Source: Bacteroidota bacterium
GTDB lineage: Bacteria; Bacteroidota; Bacteroidia; UKL13-3
Assembly (NCBI GenBank): GCA_027484685.1
Contig: JAIXSO010000032.1
Coordinates: forward strand, 124,001-188,000
DNA length: 64,000 bases
Direction of reading: 5' to 3'
Under the pieces are notes generated by a model that had not been told where the DNA came from, searched no databases, and was given only the letters and a program-made list of their open reading frames with translations. Of this stretch, positions 1-7,708 are shown piece after piece. Each line of letters begins with the position of its first letter. Position 1 is the stretch's first letter. The translations under genes were made by a program, and so were the position numbers.

Positions 1-6
1 TAGCTA

Positions 7-1833
7 TTATTTTTTTCCCATATTGTTTAAATCAACGCCACGGCTTTTAGCCATGTCTTCCAATTTTTGTTGGAATTTTGATTTAGTAACAGGTTTCTTT
101 TTATTTTCTTGTAATTCGCTGTGTAGTTTCTTTTCATCTACAAAACCTTTAATAATCAATTGTTGTGCTATGGTTACCAAGTTACTTACAAAATAGTAGT
201 AATTTAAACCTGCTGCAAAACTATTTAAGGTAAATAAGAAAATAACTGGCATAAACATACCCAACCATTTCATTTGACCTGTTACACCTGTAGCTTGGTT
301 ATTATACATAGCATAAGCCACCGATGAAATAGTCATTAACAAAGCAAATAAACTTACGTGGTCGCCATAAAACGGAATAGTGAATGGTAAGTTCAATACA
401 TTATCAAAGGTTGATAAATCTTCTGCCCAAAGGAAACTTTGTTGGCGTAACTCAAAAGCCGAAGGGAAAAACTGGAACATAGCAAATAAAATAGGCAATT
501 GTAATAGCACAGGAATACAACCACCAAATGGATTTACGCCTGCTTTTTTATACAACTTCATGTTTTCTTGCTGAATTTTAGTCATATCGCCATCGTTCTT
601 CTCTTTTATTTCATCCATTTCTGGTTTTAACAAACGCATTTTAGCAGCACTTAAATAGCTTTTGTAAACCAATGGCAACAAAGCTGTTTTAATTAATAGC
701 GTTAATAAAAGAATAATAATACCAAAGCTACCAATATATCTACTTAAAAAATCAAACACATTGATTACAATGTACTTATTTACCCATCTAAAAATACCCC
801 AACCTAATGTTACAATTCGTTCTAGCGAAATATCTAATTTCTCTAAAGTTTTATAATGGTTAGGACCATAATAAATTTTCATAGCAAAACTTTCGTTTGC
901 ATTATGGTTGTAAGGAATGGTTAACTGAGAGCTAAATTGACGCAAGTTGGTTTTGGAAGGATCGTTTTTAGTTTCCAATACAGCATCAGTAAAACCTTTA
1001 TCAGCAATGATGGTTTGGTTAAAATATTGTTGTTTGTAACTTACCCAATGCACATTGCTAGTAATAGTTTCTTTATCCTCACTTCCTTCCGAAATTTTGG
1101 TAGGCTCATCATCTTTTATTCTATAAAAAATGGTTGATACACGCTCTTCAGCCTCACGTGTTTTTTCTTGTGCTTTTAAATTAACTGTCCAATTTAAATC
1201 AATACTGGTTTTATTACGTTGAATTACTTTTTCTAAACCTACTAGGTTTAAATTGTATTTCAACGTATTGTTATTTTCATCAAAAGCATATAATTGTTCA
1301 ATGTATTGGTTATTGCCAATACTTACCTTCATACTGATGCTTTTTTTATCATCGGCCAAGGTTGGTGTAAAATACAAATCAGCGGTATTGATTACTTTAT
1401 TATCAACTGTTGAAAAATCGAACGATTGAACGTTTTCAGAACCATCCAATAAAACTAAATCTTTCTTTTCGTAAGTTTTGTATTTTTTTAATTCTACACG
1501 GTAAATACGTCCACCTTTATTACTTACAGTAATTTTTAACTCATCATTTTCAATGGTAGAAAATTGTTCAGTTCCTTTGGCATAAGCAGCAAAAGTTCCA
1601 AATGTTTGAACAGCCATATTCGAATCGTTGGCAGCAGTTAATACTGCATTGGTTTTGGCCGAATCAATACCTGTTTTAGCCAAACTGTCTTGCTGAACTT
1701 CAGCTATTTTTAAACTATCTTGTTGACGTTTGTAAGCCTCTATTTCTGCATCGCTAGGTTTTAAAAAGTAAGCCCAACCTACTAATAAGGCCAAAATTAG
1801 CGAAAAGCCAATAATCGTATTTCTATCTAACAT
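7..1833 (-). CDS. yidC: Membrane protein insertase YidC
   Basis: Inserts and folds inner-membrane proteins, alone or with the Sec translocon. The 608-residue protein has the Gram-negative YidC layout: an N-terminal membrane anchor (about residues 7-24), a large periplasmic beta domain (about 80-330), then the conserved five-helix core from about residue 350, including the stretch LLIKTALLPLVYKSYLSAAK and the motif FGGCIPVLLQLPI after the cytoplasmic hairpin. The tail is short and basic, as usual for ribosome contact. The start is an ATG with the hydrophobic anchor immediately after it. The upstream gap to rsfS is about 90 bases. Family assignment is secure; the essential role is inferred from the family. 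Confidence 0.97.
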   Translation of the reverse strand: MLDRNTIIGFSLILALLVGWAYFLKPSDAEIEAYKRQQDSLKIAEVQQDSLAKTGIDSAKTNAVLTAANDSNMAVQTFGTFAAYAKGTEQFSTIENDELKITVSNKGGRIYRVELKKYKTYEKKDLVLLDGSENVQSFDFSTVDNKVINTADLYFTPTLADDKKSISMKVSIGNNQYIEQLYAFDENNNTLKYNLNLVGLEKVIQRNKTSIDLNWTVNLKAQEKTREAEERVSTIFYRIKDDEPTKISEGSEDKETITSNVHWVSYKQQYFNQTIIADKGFTDAVLETKNDPSKTNLRQFSSQLTIPYNHNANESFAMKIYYGPNHYKTLEKLDISLERIVTLGWGIFRWVNKYIVINVFDFLSRYIGSFGIIILLLTLLIKTALLPLVYKSYLSAAKMRLLKPEMDEIKEKNDGDMTKIQQENMKLYKKAGVNPFGGCIPVLLQLPILFAMFQFFPSAFELRQQSFLWAEDLSTFDNVLNLPFTIPFYGDHVSLFALLMTISSVAYAMYNNQATGVTGQMKWLGMFMPVIFLFTLNSFAAGLNYYYFVSNLVTIAQQLIIKGFVDEKKLHSELQENKKKPVTKSKFQQKLEDMAKSRGVDLNNMGKK

Positions 1834-1925
1834 ATTTTTTTAAAAGGATGCAAATGTAATAAGTTACCTTATTTAATAACTTAATTTACAGTGCAAAGCA
1901 AAATTATTAATTATTTGATTTTAAA

Positions 1926-2408
1926 CTATTTACCAATAAACTCAACGTTTAATGCATCACCCCAAAGTTCTTCTACTGCATAAAACTCACGTTTTTCAGT
2001 TTGGAAAATATGCGCTACCACGTTAAAATAATCTAATAAAACCCATTCGTTGTTTTCTAAACCTTCGCGGTGCCAAGGAGTTTCGCCTGTTAATTTTTTC
2101 ACTTCTTCATCCACACTATGAGCAATAGCTTCTACTTGCTTATCGCTATCGGCATTACAAATTACAAAAAAATCGGAACTAGCGCCACGTACATTGCGCA
2201 TATCTAATATCTTAATATCTTGTGCTTTACGCTCAAACATTCCTTGCGCTACTGCCCAAGCTAAAAACTCGGTTGGATCAGTTATTTTAGGTGTTTTTGC
2301 GGTTTCTTTTTTAGCAGTTACTGCTTTTGAACTCACTTTTTTTGCAGCTACTTTTTTGGCTACTTTCTTTGCAGCTACTTTTTTTGCTGGTTTTTTATCA
2401 ATGCTCAT
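1926..2408 (-). CDS. rsfS: Ribosome silencing factor RsfS (Iojap family)
   Basis: RsfS binds ribosomal protein uL14 and blocks subunit joining under starvation (family knowledge). The C-terminal 110 residues carry the Iojap domain: KILDMRNVRGASSDFFVICNA is followed by TPWHREGLENNEWVLLDYFNVVAHIF. Unusually, the first 45 or so residues are a lysine/alanine repeat (units such as AAKKVA and AKKE) resembling histone-H1-like tails, which is not part of the domain and could bind nucleic acid. The ATG lies within 8 bases of the most likely ATG of birA on the other strand, so the two genes are divergent with overlapping 5' ends. The start could also lie after the lysine-rich tail, but no nearby ATG supports that. 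Confidence 0.93.
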   Translation of the reverse strand: MSIDKKPAKKVAAKKVAKKVAAKKVSSKAVTAKKETAKTPKITDPTEFLAWAVAQGMFERKAQDIKILDMRNVRGASSDFFVICNADSDKQVEAIAHSVDEEVKKLTGETPWHREGLENNEWVLLDYFNVVAHIFQTEKREFYAVEELWGDALNVEFIGK

Positions 2409-3204
2409 CTTCTATTTATCTTATCTATATTGCGCGCCAAAAATAGCTTTTAAAAACGGTTTTAAAAATTTGTTCCCAATTCATTTTAAATATCATTTCA
2501 TAAATCAGGTAAATTCTACTAACAATTATATTAAAAACCTGAATGCCGAAAATGGTTTGGTGGTATATACTGCCCACCAAACAGCAGGAAGAGGAATGGC
2601 AAGCAATACTTGGGAAAGTGAACCCAATAAAAACTTGTTATGCAGTATTTTACTTGAGTTTCATTTTGTAAAAATTGAACACCAGGCATATATAAATATG
2701 GCTATTAGCATTGCTTTACAAACAGTTATAAAAAGTATTACACAAAAAAACTGTTTTATAAAATGGCCAAACGACATTTATATGGAGAACAAAAAAATAG
2801 CCGGCATTTTAATTGAAAATGCCATTCAAGGAATTGTTTTAAAACAAACCATTATTGGAATTGGGCTCAATGTAAACCAAATGGTTTTTGAAAATAAAAA
2901 TGCCATTTCCCTAAAAAATATTTTAAATCATGATTTGGAAATAAAAGCCATTTTACAGCAACTTACACATGAAATAAATATTGTATATCAAACACTTAAG
3001 CAAGGTAATTACAACTACATTGCCGAACAATACAACCAACTTTTATACCGAAAAAATGAAATTTGCCAATTTATAATCAACAACAAAATATGCCAAGGCA
3101 CCATTGTAAATGTAAATAATTATGGTTTATTGCAGGTAATAATTGACAATAAATTACAAGAATTTGCGCATAAGGAAATTGCTATGATAAATGTTGGTTG
3201 CTGA
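2401..3204 (+). CDS. birA: Biotin--[acetyl-CoA-carboxylase] ligase
   Basis: Activates biotin with ATP and attaches it to the carboxyl-carrier lysine of biotin enzymes. Visible motifs: the VNSTN strand near the start, GRGMASNTW (residues 63-71, the GRG nucleotide loop), KWPNDIY (121-127) and KIAGILIE, then a small C-terminal SH3-like part. There is no N-terminal helix-turn-helix, so this is the ligase-only type with no repressor function. The open frame extends upstream to 2194, but that part is antisense to rsfS; ATG 2401 gives a 267-residue protein, and a TTG at 2470 is an alternative. The last codons (Gly-Cys-stop) lie inside a dispersed repeat (3196-3219), so the natural C-terminus may have been replaced. 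Confidence 0.9.
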   Translation: MLIFYLSYLYCAPKIAFKNGFKNLFPIHFKYHFINQVNSTNNYIKNLNAENGLVVYTAHQTAGRGMASNTWESEPNKNLLCSILLEFHFVKIEHQAYINMAISIALQTVIKSITQKNCFIKWPNDIYMENKKIAGILIENAIQGIVLKQTIIGIGLNVNQMVFENKNAISLKNILNHDLEIKAILQQLTHEINIVYQTLKQGNYNYIAEQYNQLLYRKNEICQFIINNKICQGTIVNVNNYGLLQVIIDNKLQEFAHKEIAMINVGC

Positions 3205-3259
3205 GCTTGTCGAAGCATGGATGTTGAATTATGGTTGCTGAGCGGAGCCGAAGCATGAA
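3196..3259 (+). repeat. Two tandem copies of a short dispersed repeat
   Basis: Two copies of a roughly 24-base unit beginning GGTTGCTGAGC and ending GAAGCATG lie at 3196-3219 and 3233-3257. The second copy with its flanks (3225-3259) recurs almost base for base in reverse complement at 27646-27680. The core GAGCGGAGYCGA is shared with an in-frame insert in hsdM (10921-10940). The stop codon of birA is inside the first copy. Confidence 0.75.
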
Positions 3260-3479
3260 ATGGGAGATGGGAAATGAAAGATGGGAATTAAGAAATGAGA
3301 GATGGGAGATGGGAGATGAGAGAGATGGGAAATGAGAGTTGAGAGATGAGAGATGGGAAATGGGAGTTGAGAGATGGGAGAAGAGAAATGGGAAATGAGA
3401 ATTGAAGCAAATACTTCGAACTGTGAACTGAGAACTGTGAACTTCGAACTATGAACTTAAAACTGTGAACTAAAAAAAA
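3256..3479. repeat. Low-complexity purine tract and phrase repeats before coaX
   Basis: From 3256 to about 3405 the plus strand is almost pure purine plus T, built from irregular units such as GAGATGGGAGATGGGAAATG. From about 3413 it changes to phrases of the type AACTGTGAACTTCGAACT. No open frame with protein-like composition is present. Similar phrases occur at 7400-7700. The tract lies between birA and coaX and must contain the coaX upstream region, but no promoter consensus could be recognised. Confidence 0.7.
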
Positions 3480-4202
3480 GTGAAAAACATTTGTATTGAT
3501 ATAGGAAACACACAAACTAAGTTGGGTATTTTTGATAAGTCAGAATTGCTCGATACTATTTTGCTGCCTGAACTTACCACTAAGTTATTACAACCTATTT
3601 TAACCAAATACGAAATTACACACAGTATAGTAAGTAATGTAAACAATAATTCAGATTCCGTAACTCAATTATTGCAACATAAAACCAATTATTTACCTTT
3701 TAATCATTTTACCAAACTACCTTTTATTAACCAATACCAAACACCACAAACACTTGGTTTAGACAGAATTGCACTTGCTGCTGCTGCAACTAATTTTGCC
3801 GTTAAGCAAAACATTTTAGTAATAAGTTTAGGCACTTGTGTAACCTTTGAGTTTTTGAACCGTAACTTAACCTACTTAGGCGGAGCTATTTCGCCAGGAT
3901 TAAATATGCGATTACAAGCCATGAACCATTTTACAGCCAAATTGCCTTTGCTAAACTTTAGTGAGCCAACTCATTTTAATGGAAATACTACAGAAAGCTG
4001 CATGCAAAGTGGTGCTTTTTATGGCATTTTAGCCGAAATAAACGGCAGAATAGAATGGTACAAAAACCAATTTGGACCAACAGAAATACTATTAAGCGGT
4101 GGCGATTGTTTTTTGTTTGAAAAACACCTAAAAAATGCCTTATTTGCGCATCCTTATTTAACTTTATTCGGACTCAATAAAATATTAACCTACAATGTAT
4201 AA
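3480..4202 (+). CDS. coaX: Type III pantothenate kinase CoaX
   Basis: Phosphorylates pantothenate, the first step of coenzyme A synthesis, using the potassium-dependent ASKHA-fold enzyme. Motifs: phosphate-binding loop DIGNTQTKLGIF at residues 7-18, GLDRIALAAAA (about 97), ISLGTCVTFEF (about 117) and GGAISPGLNMRLQAM (about 137). At 240 residues the length is normal. The start codon is GTG at 3480, directly followed by the first beta strand, so no longer form is needed. The last 8 bases overlap the next gene, and four further genes follow with overlaps, indicating one translationally coupled transcript. Confidence 0.95.
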   Translation: MKNICIDIGNTQTKLGIFDKSELLDTILLPELTTKLLQPILTKYEITHSIVSNVNNNSDSVTQLLQHKTNYLPFNHFTKLPFINQYQTPQTLGLDRIALAAAATNFAVKQNILVISLGTCVTFEFLNRNLTYLGGAISPGLNMRLQAMNHFTAKLPLLNFSEPTHFNGNTTESCMQSGAFYGILAEINGRIEWYKNQFGPTEILLSGGDCFLFEKHLKNALFAHPYLTLFGLNKILTYNV

Positions 4203-5595
4203 AGCCCCTGCTAGGCAATCAAATATATTAAACAACAAAATAAGCTTAGGTTTATTGTTTTGTTTTTTATTCCAAAATTTTTACTCTAATGCTCAAAACC
4301 TTTCGCAAAGTCCATACTCGTACTTTGGAGTTGGCGATTTACAATATTATGGCTCGGCTACTTTAGGCAATATGGGACAAGTAAGCCAAGGTATTAGGCG
4401 CAAATACGATGTAAATAATTTAAATCCTGCATCTTACAGCTCGTTAGCACAAACCAATATTGAAGCAGGTGCCATGCTTACCAATGGAACTTTAAAAAGC
4501 GGAAATAGCAGTGTAAACGCTTCTTTGTCGGGTTTATCGTACTTTACATTAGGAACAAGTATTTATAAAAATGGAATTGGAATTGCATTTGGTGCAGCAC
4601 CCTACTCAGCTTTAGGTTACGATATTAAACGCAATACCGCCATACAAACCGATACTGCCGGAATTATTAATGGAACCACCAGCCAAACAGGCGATGGAGG
4701 ATTAAACAGAGCCTATATTGGTGTGGGAGCTAAACTTTTTAAACATGTATCTGCCGGGGTTAATTTGGGTTATATTTTTGGTCAAGTAAATTCAAAAATT
4801 ATCCAAACTGTTCCAGTTGAATATTTTATGTTTAACTGGATTTCGGAACGCAAAGAAAATTTAAATGGTTTTGTGATTGACTATGGCGTACAATTACATT
4901 ACGATAGTATTTCTTTACCATGGTATCGCACCGTAATTGATAGCAATGGATTTATGCATAAAAAATTTAAATCAGGCCCTAAAATTCCAATTGCTGTAAA
5001 TGCAGGTTTAACCTTTAATGCCGAAACTCAAGTAGATGCTTCGCAAACTTATTCGTTCAGAACACTTTCGAGAGGTGGAATTGATTATGCTAGAGATACT
5101 ATTAAATCGGCTGAAAACCAAAGTGGTTCGGTAACTATCCCTATGACCATTAAATATGGTATTGCCATTTCTAACAATAATAATTGGACAATAGCTGCCG
5201 ATTTTGGAACAACCGCTTGGAGTAGATATAATAGCTTTGGCGAAAATAAAGGATTACAAGATGCTTGGTTTTTAAGTGCAGGTGCATCGTGGTTGCCCGA
5301 TGTAAAAGACGATTCGAGAAATTATTTTAAACGCTTAGAATACCGCATTGGCTACCGTACCGAAAAAACCAGTATTTTATTAAATAACCAAGAAGTGAAT
5401 ATCAATTCATATAGCTGCGGAATTGGCATACCAATTGCTGAGAGAGACAAGTACAGAAGATTTTCGCGCGTAAATGTTGGATTTGAATATTTAACCCGTG
5501 GTGCCAATACCTCGTTAGTTAACGAAACTTATTATAAATTTACGATTGGGATTGTATTTTCTGATAAATGGTTTATTAAATACAAGTATGACTAA
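4195..5595 (+). CDS. Outer-membrane beta-barrel protein of the coaX-lptC locus
   Basis: The 466-residue protein has a signal peptide (hydrophobic segment about 17-33, cleavage after SNA), then the opening typical of a Bacteroidota FadL/OmpP1-like family: SQSPYSYFGVGDLQYYGSA followed by NPASYSSLAQTNIEAG. The rest is a series of alternating hydrophobic strands and turns ending in an aromatic-rich final strand (YYKFTIGIVFSDKWFIKYKYD), consistent with a barrel in the outer membrane. Substrate is unknown. It overlaps coaX by 8 bases and lptC by 8 bases. The neighbourhood with lptC suggests, but does not prove, an envelope-biogenesis link. Confidence 0.8.
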   Translation: MYKAPARQSNILNNKISLGLLFCFLFQNFYSNAQNLSQSPYSYFGVGDLQYYGSATLGNMGQVSQGIRRKYDVNNLNPASYSSLAQTNIEAGAMLTNGTLKSGNSSVNASLSGLSYFTLGTSIYKNGIGIAFGAAPYSALGYDIKRNTAIQTDTAGIINGTTSQTGDGGLNRAYIGVGAKLFKHVSAGVNLGYIFGQVNSKIIQTVPVEYFMFNWISERKENLNGFVIDYGVQLHYDSISLPWYRTVIDSNGFMHKKFKSGPKIPIAVNAGLTFNAETQVDASQTYSFRTLSRGGIDYARDTIKSAENQSGSVTIPMTIKYGIAISNNNNWTIAADFGTTAWSRYNSFGENKGLQDAWFLSAGASWLPDVKDDSRNYFKRLEYRIGYRTEKTSILLNNQEVNINSYSCGIGIPIAERDKYRRFSRVNVGFEYLTRGANTSLVNETYYKFTIGIVFSDKWFIKYKYD

Positions 5596-6142
5596 TTCAT
5601 TAGCTAAAAGCACACTTTTTGCAGTAATTGCTGTTTTATGTATTCAATCGTGCAAAAACGATAATATTGAAAAAATACAAGTTCTTACTGCTGCCGATAA
5701 TTTACCCGTAGAAACAGGAACCAATATTTTATTAAATTATACCGATTCGGGTTTGGTTAAAGCCAAAGTGTTTGCCCCCACCATGGAACGATTTGATAAC
5801 GATAAAAGCAATCAATCTATTATGAAAAAAGGCATTACCGCTTATTTTTATAATCCTCAGAAAAAAATTACCAGTTATATCAAATCAAAATACGCCATTC
5901 GCGATGACAGGGCCAGAACCATGACTGTTAAAAACGATGTAATTGTAGTAAATATTAAAGGCGATACCCTTAGAACCGAAACTTTAATTTGGGACGAAAA
6001 AACCAACAAAATTAATACCAACGATGCAGTTAAAATTACCACTCCCGATGAAATTATTTATGGAGATGGTTTAGAAAGCAATACTGAGTTTTCGAAATAC
6101 AAAATATTTAAAATTAAGGGAATTATTAGTATAAAAAAATAA
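5588..6142 (+). CDS. lptC: LPS export protein LptC (lipoprotein form)
   Basis: LptC passes lipopolysaccharide from the LptBFG transporter to the periplasmic bridge. From ATG 5588 the protein has 184 residues: a short signal with lipobox CIQSC (Cys about residue 19), then the LptC/OstA-like beta-jellyroll with the pattern YFYNPQKKITSYIKSKYA, DVIVVNIKGDTLRTETLIWDE and the conserved ending GDGLESNTEFSKYKIFKIKG. The frame opens earlier (5546), but that start would sit deep inside the previous gene and spoil the lipoprotein signal, so 5588 is preferred. Bacteroidota LptC is often a lipoprotein; E. coli LptC is membrane-anchored instead. Confidence 0.88.
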   Translation: MTNSLAKSTLFAVIAVLCIQSCKNDNIEKIQVLTAADNLPVETGTNILLNYTDSGLVKAKVFAPTMERFDNDKSNQSIMKKGITAYFYNPQKKITSYIKSKYAIRDDRARTMTVKNDVIVVNIKGDTLRTETLIWDEKTNKINTNDAVKITTPDEIIYGDGLESNTEFSKYKIFKIKGIISIKK

Positions 6143-6309
6143 TGGATAAGTGGATTTTACGAAATTGGCTTGTAATGGCTATTATTAGTTTATTGATTGG
6201 ATTTTATATTTCCATTTTCGAAAATTTTGTGGAAGGCAAAGCTTACTTTTATTTTATTTTAGCCATTGTGTTTACCTATGTGTGGTTAAAAAAACGTGGT
6301 AGCATTTAA
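6142..6309 (+). CDS. Small membrane protein, 55 residues, unknown function
   Basis: An ATG that overlaps the lptC stop by one base opens a 55-codon frame ending at the TAA that overlaps the next gene. The translation begins MDKWILRNWLVMAIISLLIG and ends YVWLKKRGSI: two hydrophobic helices (about residues 9-25 and 35-50) joined by a short polar loop, with a basic tail that suggests both ends are cytoplasmic. Its one-base overlaps on both sides are the strongest sign that it is translated as part of the coaX-lptC operon. No family is recognised. It could assist the Lpt complex, but this is guesswork. Confidence 0.7.
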   Translation: MDKWILRNWLVMAIISLLIGFYISIFENFVEGKAYFYFILAIVFTYVWLKKRGSI

Positions 6310-6704
6310 TGGTAAATAATTTAATTATGTATAAAAAGCTGTTTTTATCATCGTGTTTATTATTAAGCATTTTATTTTGTAGCGCACAGCAAAAAAAACT
6401 TCCTAAAATAAGCTTTGAACGCAGTTATGTTCAGCTCGATACCATTGAATACAATGTTCCGGTTACCGTTGAATTTGTTTTTAAAAACAAAGGTAAATCC
6501 GATTTAATTATTAAAAACATTATCACAAGTTGTGGTTGCGCCTCGGCCGAATACCCAAAAACACCTATCAAAAAACGCAAAACGGGTATTATTAAACTTA
6601 CCTACAACGCAGGTACCAAAGGTAGTTTTTACAAAACAATATTAATTGAAAGCAATGCCGCCAATAGCCCCACTCCTATTGGTATTCAAGGTTTTGTTCT
6701 TTAA
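6309..6704 (+). CDS. Secreted DUF1573 (ASH/HYDIN-like) protein
   Basis: 131 residues with an N-terminal signal peptide (MYKKLFLSSCLLLSILFCSAQ if translation starts at the second Met, position 6327) and a single immunoglobulin-like domain. The DUF1573 signature is clear: VTVEFVFKNKGKSDLIIKNI, then TSCGCASAEYPKTPI, then IIKLTYNAGTKGSFYKTI. The TSCGC pair of cysteines is the family hallmark and of unknown role. The ATG at 6309 overlaps the preceding stop by one base, so it is likely the last gene of the coaX operon. Domain call is firm; function is unknown for the family. Confidence 0.88.
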   Translation: MVNNLIMYKKLFLSSCLLLSILFCSAQQKKLPKISFERSYVQLDTIEYNVPVTVEFVFKNKGKSDLIIKNIITSCGCASAEYPKTPIKKRKTGIIKLTYNAGTKGSFYKTILIESNAANSPTPIGIQGFVL

Positions 6705-6800
6705 GTTTTCTTCAGTTGATAGGTTGATTGGTTGATTAGTTGATTACTTGAATGGTTGATTAGTTAATTAAGTTAATAAGTTGATTATTTAATCAGTTTA

Positions 6801-6859
6801 AAAACGTGCGGGAACGTCATTGCGATCGCGCCTTAGCGTGAGAAGCAATCTCAAGCGAG
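6801..6859 (+). repeat. Hairpin repeat family 2, copy 1
   Basis: Consensus begins GTGCGGGAACGTCATTGCGA, continues through TCACGCCTTAGCGTGA and ends GAAGCAATCTCAAGCGA. The inner CACGC/GCGTG arms and outer ATTGC/GCAAT arms form a nested imperfect hairpin, like bacterial REP sequences. Plus orientation. Confidence 0.75.
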
Positions 6860-6970
6860 TATTTGTATTCAAAAGATTAAATTCAAAATCTCAAATTAAC
6901 TTCGTCATGCCGGAGGCATCTTCTTGGCTTTAACTAATTGCTTTCCATTAACATTAACTTTGTCAACATC

Positions 6971-7030
6971 AAACGTCATTGTGATCACGCCAAAGCGTGA
7001 GAAGCAATCTCAAGCGATAAGAGGAGGAAG
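6971..7030 (+). repeat. Hairpin repeat family 2, copy 2
   Basis: Same element as at 6801, with a changed loop (GCCAAAGC) and an additional conserved tail GATAAGAGGAGGAAG. Plus orientation. The tail recurs in copy 3 and in reverse complement in degenerate copies near 22.9 kb. Confidence 0.75.
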
Positions 7031-7092
7031 TTAATTAGTTGAAGAGCATTCCGAACTTTTTACTTCGAACAATTCACTCAATAAACACAATC

Positions 7093-7254
7093 TTCTTTTT
7101 ACTTTTTGTTTGGGCAAAAAGTAAAGCAAAAAGCCCACCACTAAATCCAAATTTCAATTTTTCTGTCGCACTACCCAACGCCACTCGGGCCGAAAAATTA
7201 AAATTTCGCACATTTAGTGGACATCCACCCACACCACTTATTCCGCTCCTTTTT
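7093..7254 (+). repeat. Double-hairpin repeat family 1, copy A
   Basis: A 160-base element found three times in the window. It contains a small hairpin with arms ACTTTTTG/CAAAAAGT (7101-7121) and a large one of about 85 bases whose ends are CCACTAAAT and ATTTAGTGG (about 7136-7220) with AAATTTCAATTTTTC pairing AAAAATTAAAATTT inside. Copies B and C (23603-23764, 23986-24147) are in the opposite orientation. Confidence 0.85.
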
Positions 7255-7331
7255 ATTGTTGAGTTGATTGGTTCATTAAGTTAATAAGTTAATTAGTTGA
7301 ATGAGTTAATTGAGTAATTAAAAATCTACAT

Positions 7332-7392
7332 CAAACGTCATTGCGATCACGCCTTAGCGTGAGAAGCAATCTCAAGCGATAAGAGGAGGAAG
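7332..7392 (+). repeat. Hairpin repeat family 2, copy 3
   Basis: Nearly identical to copy 2 (6971-7030) including the GATAAGAGGAGGAAG tail, with the TCACGCCTTAGCGTGA hairpin intact. Plus orientation. Confidence 0.75.
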
Positions 7393-7708
7393 TTGATTGT
7401 TAATTGTATTGATATGAATTACTCAACTTAGTACTTAGTACTTCGAACTCTGAACTCTGAACTAAAAAAACTCGAAACCCTCCAACCCGCAACAAACAAC
7501 GACAACAAACAACAAACAACAAACTTCTAACTCCGAACTAAAAAAAACTCGAAACCCGCAACAAACAACAAACTTCGAACTCTGAACTCCGAACTAAAAA
7601 CTCCAAACCCGCAACCCGCAACAAACAAAAACAACAAATAACAAACTCTGAACTAAAAAAACTCGAAACCCTCCAACCCGCAACCCGTAACAAACTAAGA
7701 ACTTCGAA

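Larger units (their letters stand above)
6705..7708. other. Gene-free repeat block left of the restriction island
   Basis: About 1 kb without a credible gene. It holds TTGATTAG-type simple phrases (6715-6800 and 7255-7320), three copies of a hairpin repeat (6801-6859, 6971-7030, 7332-7392), one copy of a larger double-hairpin repeat (7093-7254), and from about 7395 phrases such as AACTCGAAACCCTCCAACCC with AACAAACAAC runs. An apparent frame at 7039-7284 is a translation of the repeat itself. No promoter was recognised. Confidence 0.75.

Noticed and set aside
2194-2400. Longer N-terminus for birA
   Set aside because: The region is antisense to the Lys/Ala-rich tail of rsfS; its Phe/Ala-rich translation is an artefact.
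3288-3515. 75-codon minus-strand frame with Ser/Leu/Phe repeats
   Set aside because: Pure translation of the purine tract (complement is pyrimidine-rich), overlapping coaX.
5546-5587. Longer N-terminus for lptC
   Set aside because: It would spoil the lipoprotein signal and overlaps the barrel gene by 50 bases.
7039-7284. 81-codon open frame on the plus strand
   Set aside because: It is the translation of repeat family 1; the same peptide appears at 23967-24167 only because the DNA is repeated. No signal for translation.
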